A DNA stretch of 64,000 nucleotides. Origin: Phylloscopus collybita (Eukaryota; Chordata; Aves; Passeriformes; Phylloscopidae). A program made the translations under genes and the position numbers. Numbering within the stretch: position 1 is the stretch's first letter; the number at the start of each line of letters is the position of its first letter. The notes beneath the pieces were generated by a model that searched no databases, was not told where the DNA came from, and saw only the letters and a list, made by a program, of their open reading frames with translations. The stretch spans positions 5,867,501 to 5,931,500 of the forward strand of contig JAJNNQ010000003.1 of NCBI GenBank assembly GCA_027886175.1. The letters are read 5' to 3'. Below are positions 27,601-38,731 of this stretch, piece by piece.

Positions 27601-30600
27601 ATGGCTCAGTAAACAAAAATATGGATAGAATCTGTTTGTCAATCCTACTATGTAAATAGAAAAGTGGCATTGTGATAAGCACTAAGAACCCTGCCCACGA
27701 GATAAGGTGCCTCATAATAGAATCTCTATCTGTGCAGAGGGGGAATAGAAATTATTTCATGAAGAGTTTAGATGGCATCATAGAAAATACTGTGAGCTTA
27801 AAAATGCTGAAATGTAACAGCTGTAAAATACAATCTTGTGGTATCAGCTGGAGTTTGAAGTGTCATGTTGTTTTAGGGAGTTGTTATACAGAGGTTGTAA
27901 CAGTGGGTAAAAGGGGTTCAGGTTATGGTTAACAGCTGGTCATGTGAGCCATCTTACAGGAATGTGGGTGACAAATCAGTGACACAGGACAGCACTGTGA
28001 ATATTATTCAGATAGAAGAATTGACACGAGCATTCCTCAGGCATTGCCAGTAGGATTTGATTTCAGAGGAAGGGACAAGGAATTGTTAAGGGTTTGATCC
28101 ACTGCAGGCCACAGCTGAGGCCATCAGCAAAGTCAGTGATGCCTCTGAAAGTGTATTTAAGAAGGGACAAGGTTGCTGGACAGGCAGGGGACTGAAACTG
28201 AGCCTGGAAAAGGGTAGGGTTACGATGCTGTCCTTATCTTTTGGGTTTTGTTTCTCACTATCCAAATCGATTTTAACTGGCAGTTGCTGACACTGTTTTG
28301 CCCATGGTGGTAATTGATAAGTGATCTCTCTGTCTTTACCCTGATCAATGATCTTTTCCATCTTACTCTCCTCTTGCCTTGTGGAATAGGGATAATGAGA
28401 GGGTGGTCTGGAAGCTGGCCAAGGTTTACCCACCACACTCAGTTCCACAAAATTTGAACACCCAATATGCATAAAAACCCCTTGGCATTTACCTCTTTAG
28501 AAATGTATTAATTCTTTAATTAATCTTAGCCAGTTCTTCTATAGCAACCACGGGGAACTGCTGCCACTTCTTGGAGTGTGGGTGAGTAGGCAGTTGCTGG
28601 GATGGAAGTGTGTGCCTGTTTATTTTTTAGTCAGCCCTGTGATTCTGTAGGTTTAGGTGTGCCCCGCCTGATGTCTGAGTTTGTCCTTTCTGTCCCTCAC
28701 TTGATGGTATTTTACTCCTCTGAAGCCAGCAGCTGAGCAGAAGTTAGCTGGAAAATACAACGTTGTGTAATGGTTTTAACCATGCATATGCAACATATGT
28801 TCTAAAATGGTTTGTTATAAATCATCGTGACTTTTTACAAGATGTCCTCAGCCCCGGTTTGTCTGTTGTTTTTGAGAACAAAACATGGTCACAAGAATAT
28901 ATTTTCTATGCTTGCCTCTGTGGCTGTGGAATTGACTCTGGGAATAAGTTTTTTCTTTCCTTTTTCAAAATTTGTTTGCTTTCTGCGAAAAACATCAGAT
29001 AAATGAAATACAAAGATAATTTGTTGTAAAATGACTGTCTACAGTCAGGCTTCTGTGCACTGTGCTTTGATTTTCCTTGAGGACAGACTGAAGCTGAGGA
29101 GAAAGAAAAGCTGAAGTCTGATATTACAATTTAGGTGTGTGTATATGTATTTACATGTACTCTTGATCATTTTATTTTGGGCTTGTGACATAATTTCAGT
29201 GGTTGCCATAGAAAACGCAGAGAGTTTATCAGACCAACTACACTGCTCTGTCTGATACATTGTGGTATTTTCTGTATGAACAAAAATCAGTGCTAATGCA
29301 ATAGAGAGGTGAATCTTTGGGAAATAGTGGCCTTTGAATAGTGAATGCAATAAGTAATAATTTCAGCGGATTTTCAATAATATCTGTAGCACTAATGGTT
29401 CAAGAGGCGTCTAAATCCATGATCTGCCTCTTGAGATTTTTCAGGATATATTAGAGTAACTAAGTTCCTATCTAAGTATCAAATTACATGCTCTGAGATT
29501 TTTGGATTTGTGGGCTTTATTTAGTTTTTAGTTTTTCCTCCTGTCTGGCTTTCAGTTAGGTTTGCATGTATTTAAAACTGAGAGAATTACTTGGACATGG
29601 AAATATTTTAGGCACACAGATTTGAGTGGCTGGGCCTCTGTATTGCATATCAGATATCACTTTATCTTCTGCTAAGCTGTGTAGATTTTTTTCTTGGAAG
29701 AAAATTTTAATTGAAAACATTGTGATTTTATTAATTAGAGTATTAGAGGAAGAGTGGAGAAATCACTGGCAATGGTACTGGGAATAGCTTGCTGTTTTTA
29801 TCATATGACTTTTGCAAATGCCATGAAACATATGGTCAAAACTTTTCTCAGTTTCAAGCAGAAAGTTATTAAAAAAATTGAATTTATAGGAGAAATGGAA
29901 TGTACAAGTGATGAAGACCAGATTATTTGAAAACAACAAATCAGCACTTCCTATGCTGTAAAATTAGCTCAGTGGAAAGCATAATGACTAAATTCTTCCT
30001 GATGGCTTATAAGTTGCAGAGGACTTCTCAATGTTTTCGACATTTCAGAGTTTCAAACTACTACTAAACAGCTGTGACTCACTACAGAATGTTTTCCAGT
30101 GAAGCTGCTTTTTTCCTCATCCAGCAAAAATAACATTTTAAATGGAGTCCAGATTAGACTTTTGAAGCTACCCAACTCAAAAGTGAATATAGAATATTTA
30201 AATCTTCAGTGGAGCCATGATTGAAGTGAACCCTGCCATAGCTTTACTGACATACTTCAGCCCAGCATAATTTGTGCAAGTGAGCTGATTTATTATGTGC
30301 TCACAGAGCAGCAAACATCACTGCATGGCCATGAACCCAGCTTGGTGTCTTGGAATCTGCCCCTGCAGAGTCTGGTTGAAATCAGTTGTCGTTGCATAAA
30401 TTTGGGATGGAAGGCTCCTCCTTTTTATGCACCACGTGCTCTGTGGCCAGTTCTTTGCTATTTGACACCCTTCTCTGGCATTACTGTGTTTTTTCTTGGT
30501 TTTGTAGACTACAGAACTCTGATTGTAGTAATATAGTAGAACAACCTCAGTGTGCTATGCCTGTTTTTCCTAATAATTTTCTAATAGTTGAGTCTAATTA

Positions 30601-31217
30601 TCACCTTCTTCCATTGCAGATGATAAACTGTACATTGTAAAAAATTATAGTTGTCAGAATTTAAGATTCCCTCTAAATAAGACTCTTAAGACAGAGTAGA
30701 TTTAAAACTGACTGTTAATTTTTCAATGAAAGGTGAAGCTCAATTAAAAGAAATGCTTGGTGGCAAAATGTTTTTGTGCCACTGGCTGCATTTAGTGGTT
30801 TATTAAGTGTTAATTTTGTTTTTGTGCACATAAAGGAGACTTTAAACAGACATTAATTTCTGTTTTAATTTTTTTAAAAAACTGAATTTTTCTGTGTAAA
30901 ATCTGATAAAATATAGGGAAGAGGTAAAAGAGTTATGTGGTTGAACAATTTGAACATTTTGGACCCAATAAACTGTAAGTTGTGCCTTTTTCTAATTGAT
31001 TTTGTATATACAAAGCAAGTTTTTGAAGAGGAATGTGTTTCATTCAAGCATGCTGCTAAGATGATGTGTCAGAGAAAAAAACAGGCATTTCTGGTAAGTT
31101 ATTATCTATACATAATTATTAATGGTGCTGTAATTGCAAGAAACATGCCAGTCTCAAAGTGCAAACTCTGGTCAGATTCAACCATAACCAGAGTTGATAT
31201 CCCTGACAGGAAGATAA

Positions 31218-31225
31218 AACAGATT

Positions 31226-31275
<50 letters not shown>

Positions 31276-31318
31276 ATATATATATATATATATAAAAAAT
31301 CTGTTATATATATATAAT
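31218..31318. repeat. (TA)n repeat inside inverted repeat
   Basis: A long alternating TA tract runs from 31230 to about 31271. It is interrupted by AAACA, resumes to 31293 and is flanked by complementary sequence: AACAGATTTTTTT on the left (31218..31230) and AAAAAATCTGTT on the right (31294..31305). A further short TA run reaches 31316. The whole can fold as one long AT-rich hairpin. Confidence 0.9.
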
Positions 31319-31886
31319 GGAACTTTGCTTCCTTATAAAGCTTCCCTGTCTTTCTCATACATTGTAAGTATCTGTATTACCGTGGTATTTTGCCCTCCCA
31401 GAGCTGTGCTGAAGTTGGGATACCACAATGTAACTTTTACATGTTGCAGTCAACACCTGCAAGTACACCTGCACAGCAGCAAGAGCACCATAGAGTCAGC
31501 TGGCTGATTGTTTAAGCAATTAAAGATATAATTAGTTTTATAATTGAATTTTTTTTCCTAGTGCTGTTTGAATACTGAAAGCCAGACTAAACCAAACTAT
31601 CTTTAACTTGACTTGATCTCTGTTCCAGCCCACTGCTTTACTATATCCAGCAGCTGCATAAAAAAGATAATAGCACCCCTTCCTACTTTCAGACAGGTAG
31701 GAACTCACCCAAAAGAAAACCTAATCATCTTGAAATGGAGATACGGAAAATATTTCATCATTGCATAAACGAGCACTATCATATTATAGAGTATTCATCT
31801 GCAGAGCTCTGAAAGACATTAATAATTCACTGCAGTTTGGGTTTGGCCAATTTTCCAAAGCATTTTGCTTGTACTTATCAAAGATG

Positions 31887-31936
31887 GTTTTGTTGGGTTT
31901 TTTGGGGGGTTTTCTGTTGTATTTTTTTTTTTTTTT
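31887..31936 (+). repeat. T/G-rich tract with terminal poly(T)
   Basis: TTTTGTTGGG, TTTTTTGGGGGG and TTTTCTGTTG blocks end in 15 T at 31922..31936. A 134-codon frame crosses it and the adjoining CR1 start, and it is not credible as a gene. Confidence 0.7.
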
Positions 31937-32120
31937 AGACTTGCAGTGTTTTTCTTTCCAACACAGAAAAACTCTCTGCCCAGGGGAAGGGGAACTGGGA
32001 AGAGGTGATGTGGGTGGGAAAGAGGAAGGGGTTGATTTCAGTGTGCTCCAGGATGTGGTGGATCACAGAGTGCCTGGGATGTCCCTGATCCTGATGTCAG
32101 TACAGGGGTCACGGGAGAAG

Positions 32121-32475
32121 AGAATTGCACAATACTTGAGCTTGAAAAGGGACCTGAGGAGATGACTGAAGGACCAGCCACCTGCTCAAAGCAGACTCAC
32201 CTAGAGCAAGTTTCCTGGGTCATTTTCCAGTTGGGTTTTGAGCATCTCTAAGCACATGTACAACCACTTGGAGTCCTTGATTACTGTCACCATAAAATAG
32301 TTTGGTTTTTTTTAATGTTAAAGGGAATTTCCTGTATTTCATTTTGGCCCTGCTGCCCCTCTTCCATTCCCTAAGCACCACTGGGGAACGATCTGGCTCC
32401 AGTCTTCCACACCCCCATCAATTATTTACACACATTGGTAAGATTCTCTGCAAGTCTTCTTTGCTCAAGAGTGAA
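32121..32475 (-). mobile_element. CR1 LINE 3'-region fragment, reverse orientation
   Basis: On the + strand this reads from an AGAATTGCACAATACTTGAG start through CACCTGCTCAAAGCAGACTC, a CCAGTTGGGTTTTGAGCATC block, a GGAATTTCCTGTATTTCATT block and AGCACCACTGGGGAACGATC. It ends near TACACACATTGGTAAGATTC plus about 30 bases. These are consecutive landmarks of an avian CR1 3' region in reverse. A middle section is missing or diverged near 32260..32320, where a T run interrupts. It is opposite to NAALADL2. Sequence beyond 32475 may continue into older CR1, but I cannot align it confidently. Confidence 0.82.
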
Positions 32476-34524
32476 TGCTGTGTCTTGCAGATTCTCCTTG
32501 TGAGTCAAATTCCATTAGTCAGCTTCCTACCACTCCCAGCCATCTTCTTGTCCTTCATGTGTTTGCAAATTGTTTCCAGGATTATTTGTTCTGCCGCCCT
32601 CAAAGTGACTCCTGCATGGCTGATCCCAGATCCACCTCCTCAGAGGTGGTAGAAGTGGTATGTGCATTCATCATGGCCTCATGAATCTCTGCCCATCACC
32701 AAGAACTTTCTAAGGTCTTTATGGCCTCAGTGTGACATCCAGGAGCTCCCTCATCACTCAGGGTTCCCAGGCCAGCAGGGCTTGCCCTGATGAGTGAATT
32801 TTTCCTCCAACTAGTGCTCTCTTCAGCACTAAGTTCCTCTCTAGGTTCCTCTCTTAGTTTCACCCATCGTGCTGCTCAGTGTCAGAAGCTGCCCTTGCTG
32901 CAGTTTGGATGATGAAGGTTCCTTAGGTGTGGCAGAATGCAGCCTTGGAAAATTCATCTGGGTGGGGAAGAAGTGAGGAATAATGTCCAGTGGTGATCCA
33001 TGGATGAGTGGAGCTTCTTCTGCGTGGATGGTCTGTAGGTGTGGTGTTATGAACCAGTGTGTAGACAAGTTCCTAAAATTCACTCAGCATAACTGGAGGT
33101 GTGGGCACTTCACACTTAAGGGGCTTTAGATGAATCTGCTGTTGCTGGTACAAAGTGCAAGACTCCTTTCTGTAAGAGACTGCATCAGGTTTGATCCAAA
33201 TGTCTTCTTTCCTTTCCTCTACAGAAACAATTTGAAGTGCTCTGGTGTTTGCTCTGTGAAAACATAGAGCTTCATTTTGGGAAGGGGATAGTGCTGGAAA
33301 AAAACCACTCAGAGATGGCCAAGGGCCAGCTGTGCAGTACAAGAGACTTTCATAGAAGTGAGAACATCTCTGGCAAGGAGGCAGTCACAGTTCACCACAC
33401 TGGTTTCTTAGGTGCTCTTGGATTATCCTGTGAGCAGTGGTGCCAGTCAGTGTTTGCTGTGGGATGGGTACAGTGCCAAGTGAGAAACTGTTAGCAGAGT
33501 GTGTTGTTTCTCTGACATGATTTACATGTGCAAAACCAGATAATGAGAATGATTTTGATAAACCTGTGAAACTTTGAGAACTGTTTTGGTTTCAATTAAG
33601 AAAAGCATTTGAACAGAGTGTGTGTAACTTCCAATACTTCTTATACAGTAATTTTACATAGCTGACAGGTGGGTCTATTGAGTTAATGAAACAAAAAAAA
33701 GAGTGAAGCCCCTTGGGTTATTTAAAACCTTGTTGAAGTCATAGATCTTTTTGAATAATAATATAGTGATTTGCATATTTATTTAAAATATTCTGCTATA
33801 GGGACCACCCTTTACAAAATATATAATGAACAAATTAGCCAGCTTGTGCTGCCTAAGTTGGAGGGAATTTTTTTTTTTTCTTCTAGCAGATGTCAGCTAA
33901 AGCTGACACGTGGTGACAGTCTATTCCTTTCTGGTATAATGCTCATAACAACGAGACTAATTTTAGAACAGCTGGCTTACTCATGTCTTAAAATGCCTGT
34001 TTGTTGGAGTTTTTTTTTCTTGATTTCCAAGCATCAGTGGTCTTTCAGCTAGATCATTGAATGATTTCTGCCAAGCCTAGTTTAATCCATGACTGCAAGG
34101 GATTTTCAGCTGCATTTTGCATACTCTGGAAGAACTGAACCACACATTGCCAAGCCTTTTGCAGTTACAACTTGGGCAGAAGTAATTTTTTCATGGTATA
34201 AAATCCGTTTTCCTTACTGTGGTAGTAAATTAGGTGTAAAGGTGAGGTAAAACTAAGAATTAATTCCCTTCTTGATTACTGCTGTTTTGCTGCTAAGAGG
34301 CAAAGTGTTTCTCTGGGCCAGCAGTGCAACGTGCTGCTAATCCACTGAAAAAATGAGATACAACACCTGGCATGGATCTTCCTGAGGAATGTCTCTAAAG
34401 TTCCCCTGAAAAAAGAGTACAGGCTTTGCAAAGATAGCACGAGTGGAAGATGTCTTGAGTTAACATCAGGTGATTCATGTAAGGACAGTTGTATAAATGT
34501 TTTCTAGGTCATTTCATAGAAGTA

Positions 34525-34697
34525 TTTTTGTTTGGGTTTTTTTGGGCTTTTTTTGTGGATGGTGGTGGGTTTTTTTTTGTTTGTTTTTTTTTTTTTGTTT
34601 GTTTTTTGGGTGTTTTGGTGTGGGGTTTTTTGTTTGTTTGTTTTTGTTGGGTTTTTTTTATTATTATTATTACTATTATATTTTTTAAGGGGTGGGG
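34525..34697 (+). repeat. T/G-rich low-complexity tract with (ATT)n end
   Basis: This stretch is T runs and TTTG or GGGT units, with a run of 13 T at 34584..34596. It ends in a short TTATTATTATTATTACTATTATA segment and a T run. Several overlapping Phe/Gly/Trp or Lys/Asn/Thr-rich frames on both strands come from this composition and are not genes. Confidence 0.85.
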
Positions 34698-35903
34698 TAG
34701 ATGGCATGAATTCAGTAGTTCCAAAAAAAATATAGATACTAAATAACTATCACTGTGTTTGATTGATTTTACTTTGGAGTCATCTTAGGTTGTTAGATGC
34801 TCTTACCTCTTTTTTCATACTAGTTTTGTGGTTTTGGAGTGAAAGTATTAACTCTCAAGCATCAAGATACTGGAGGAAGTATCCTGCCTAAAATTGCAGC
34901 TTGACTGCTGTCTAATACTTTAATTAAAAAAATAAATAAATTCCAAAACAGAACACAAATGAGGAAGGCATGCATGGATTTTAAGCAGGTGTCATAACTG
35001 CTAGGTATCACTTACACTTTTTTATGTAATTTTTATTTTTTAATACAACACACCAAAGCCTGGTAAAGAGCTATGCTGAAAGGACTTTTGCAGGAGCAAT
35101 AGTCTGGTCAGCAATGTTTTCCAGAAACTACAGCTTCAGTTTTATTTTTTGAGTTTCTGGCAATTTCATCTTAAACAAAACACATCTGTGTTTCTGGAGT
35201 CTGGGTTTATCTTTTGATTTACCCAATGGACCTGTAATTGTGAACTCTGAAGCCCTGATTTAGGAATCCGTGCTTTAAGATAAGATTCAGGTACATCTCT
35301 CATTTGCTTTGTAAGATGAAAAGTTGAATTGCAAATCCTGTAATAGATTTACAAATCCGAAAGCATATGTAGAAATACTGCGAGAGACTTACAAATTGTA
35401 ACATAAATCTTGATAAAGTAATTTATAGTTACACAAATCTATTCTCATTTCTAAGTTAAAATCTCTGTGATCCTGGCAGAGATCGTTCTTGAATTTTAAT
35501 GTCTTTCCTGGTTTTGGGTCAGGTTCTTCCTGCTTTGTTTCTCTAGGACTTAGTTTAATAAAATACATTGTCTCAACTGCTCCCTCTACTTCCTAGATTA
35601 AAAAAAAATTTGACAGGAGTTGCCATCCATAGAAGCTGCTACAAAAACTGTTCCCTGATGGTTCTTCTGCAGCAGAAAAGGACAACTGAAACTTGCAGGA
35701 AAGTGCTCTGATCTTGTAAGCTGTTCCTCTCCTGGTGTGCACACCTCACCATGGGTCAGCTGTGAACAGGCATCTTAATGTCTTGTCTGGCCTTAAGATG
35801 AAAGAAAATCCTATCTTTCATTTTCCATCATTATTTTCTTTGGTTTCATTGTGTTTTGAATATTTGAGTACTGTGAACACCAGATTTACTGTTGGATGGG
35901 CAG

Positions 35904-36045
35904 ACTCTGGAACAGATTGCACAGTTTCCCTCCCAGAGAAGATACCCAAAAAGCTGGTCCTGATCTGCTTCCTCTGACACTGCTTGGAGCAGGTTGGGCT
36001 GGGTGGTTTCCAGAGGTCCTTTCCAACCTGAACTGTGATTCTGTG
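35904..36045 (+). mobile_element. CR1 LINE 3'-end fragment
   Basis: This matches CR1 in the forward direction: TCTGGAACAGATTGCACAG, CACTGCTTGGAGCAGGTTGG, GGTGGTTTCCAGAGGTCCTT, then TCCAACCTGAACTGTGATTC and a terminal TGTG. The end corresponds to the CR1 3' terminus, where an 8-base repeat normally follows. Here barely one unit remains. Same orientation as NAALADL2. Confidence 0.82.
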
Positions 36046-38699
36046 TCAGGGAACACGGTTTTGAATAAATTCAGCCTGACAGCTGGTTTTTTGCTGACAC
36101 AGGTATTAAGATAAAGTAACAGTGTAAGTGAGCTCTGGCAGGATGGCCTGAAAGAACCTGGGAACTGTCACACCCAACCAGAAAGCCCCAGAGCTGTTGT
36201 ACCTTACAATATTCCTCCTTATAGCCCAGCTGGTAAAGTGCAGACTGTCTGCAGCACTTGTGGAAAAGATGTCTGTGTGAGTGGAAGGGAACCAAATCAC
36301 TGGACTAAATACAAGAAGCACAGCCTGAACTGCACAGTTTTTCCCATAGTTAAATTCTGACCCAAAACATTAATCAACAGAATGAGATATTAATTTTAAC
36401 TAAAACTCAGCCTTTTTTTTTTCCTTTTGAATCAACTATTATATTGTATTATTTGAATCAACTGTTATTATCAGCTATGCTGTATGATTCATTTCCTGAT
36501 CTTCACTCTTGATCCATAGTTTCAGGACTTCAGCCTTTGTGAGGGCAGAGAAGGAGGTGCTTTGTGTCTTGGTGGTATGCAGCCATTTAAATTAAAATAG
36601 GGGAGAACTTGTGTGGCACCTGTTGTAATTAGCAGTGGAAGAAGTGACTGATTCACCTGATTTAACATGTCCATCTAATGCAATTACAACAATGGCAAGT
36701 ATTCATTCGTGTCCCAATCTAAAGGATAAAAATAGCAGTAATTGTCAGAATGGGAAGAAGCAGTGAGTGTTTTGTGTGCTTTAACTTTAAAAGAGAGAAT
36801 TGGATGGATGAAATGTGGGTACTTATATTGTTACAGCCTGTACATTGCAGGCATTAGAGAAGATTTTTTCAGACAGTGCTGTGCAATGAGGAAGATGACA
36901 GGACCAAATCTAATTTTAGGGTTTTCATTAAGTGGTTCCTGACATGTGAGAAATGCATTAGTTATCTGACATACTCTGCAACTCCTAATGATACTGTTTT
37001 TTTTCCCTGACTGTAAGGAGTGGTCTTGGTAGTTCATAAGCTTTTGAGCTTTTTAAGTTCCTAAGTTTTTGAGAGTGCTGAAGGAGCCACACCATCTGAT
37101 TAGGGGCTGGATCTGGTGGTTTTGAGAAATGATGATGAAGAGGACACACTAAAAGAAACCTTGAGGTCCAGTAGTGTTTCTATTATCTACTGGAACATCA
37201 CAAAAGTTTTCATGATTGTCTCTGGTGCGACAGGGTTCACACAGAGCTGCTGGGAGGTTTTCTGCAAGGTCATTTGCAGTGACCATCACCCTGCTCTGGA
37301 AGGTGCCACAGTCACTGTGTGGTGTTCAGAGTTAGCATCTCAACAGGAAAGAAAATGGTCACTGCTGGAAGCAGTGCTTGCTTTGTTCATTTTGTTACTC
37401 AAGACTCTGGGCACAGGAAAGTCGCTCAGAGCCTTGGAAATTTCCACTTTCACCTGAATTGCTCTGGCTAAGACAAATTCTCATGGTTAAAGTAGTTTTC
37501 TGACAGTCAGATTCATCACTTGGCTTCTCTGAAATATGGGATTGCTTGTGTACCAGTATGCATCAGTTCTGTAGGTCAGGATCTGCAGATACACAAATGT
37601 TTACAGCTGCTTTGCTTAACCTGGGTCTGATGGTCCAGCAAAGCTGAACTGTTCATAGCTGAGCTAATGCACTGGTAGCCCAATACCTGGGTGTGATAAG
37701 AAGGGCAGGTATCCTCATATATACTGCTTTTTACTTGCTAAATGTGACTTTGCAATAACCCAGATTCCCTGTCTTCCAGTGGGACTCCAGTCACCTACTG
37801 CTTGCTCACTGAAGAATTAAATTGTTGGGATTATTGTTCCTTAGTCTCTTAAAAAAAACCCAAAACAACAAACCACTTCTCAAGGCTAATGGATAACCTC
37901 CGTAGCAAATTGATGTGCATTTTATACACAGTTTATCTAGGAAGCTTTGCAAGTAGAGGAAAAAAACCATGTTTTGGACATTTATTGACTTTTTCATGTC
38001 ATTTTTTCTGACAAGTTTAATGCTTAATTATTGGTTGTCACATATTTAAAGAACAGATGTTGAGATTTAGAATTCCTGAACAGAAGAGCTATTACTGCTC
38101 CTGTTTTATAAATTGTGCAGGGAAATGCACAGAGGTAAAATGTCCTTCCCAACCATAAAGTTAGTTGAAGAGACACAAACTGATTCCTGGATTCATTCCT
38201 TTTTGCCCATTGGAATATGAAGCTTTTCTTTTTGCACTCCTTTTGGTTTATTTGCTGTGTGAATGTAAAGACATGAATGCATTTTAGCAGAAATGCTCTT
38301 TTACTGTTAGTGGAAGTTACAATAATAATGCTTTATCTGATTAATTAAAGCAAATCTTAAAAACAGATAATTTCTATTAAAATAAGGATTTTGCAAAGCT
38401 GTTTAGACACAATCCTGAGTAATGTGTTCTGGGGGACCCTGCTTGAGCTTGGCCCTCCAGTGGGTCCTTTTCAATCTCATGATTTCTGTCATTCTTTGAA
38501 GGTAAATGAATTGTAAGAGATGTCCTCACGACAAGATATCATTGCAAACTTACTGGTTTTAGCTTACTAAAAGTGTGTATAGAGGAGACAGTTTTAATAT
38601 TTTAGTAATTGTTATAATAGAAATTGCCTCAAACTCGTGTTGTATCTCTCATTTGTAATGCTGAATTTAAACTCATGTTGAAATTCTTACCCTGCCAGG

Positions 38700-38727
<28 letters not shown>
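38700..38727 (+). repeat. poly(A) tract, 28 A
   Basis: This is a pure run of 28 A, followed by GGCAATAAAGCAG. It is the longest A run in the window. No element body is recognised upstream. Confidence 0.85.

Positions 38728-38731
<4 letters not shown>

Noticed and set aside
31761..32165. 134-codon + strand frame
   Set aside because: It runs through a poly(T) tract and into the reverse CR1 fragment, so it is not a gene.
32302..32652. 116-codon + strand frame
   Set aside because: It overlaps the reverse CR1 copy; this is the non-coding strand of a repeat.
34489..34746. Overlapping hydrophobic frames (+) and Lys/Asn/Thr-rich frames (-)
   Set aside because: They are direct translations of the T/G-rich low-complexity tract.
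37116..37457. 113-codon + strand frame
   Set aside because: No recognisable motif, and it does not fit the NAALADL2 protein between the two exons, which already join directly.
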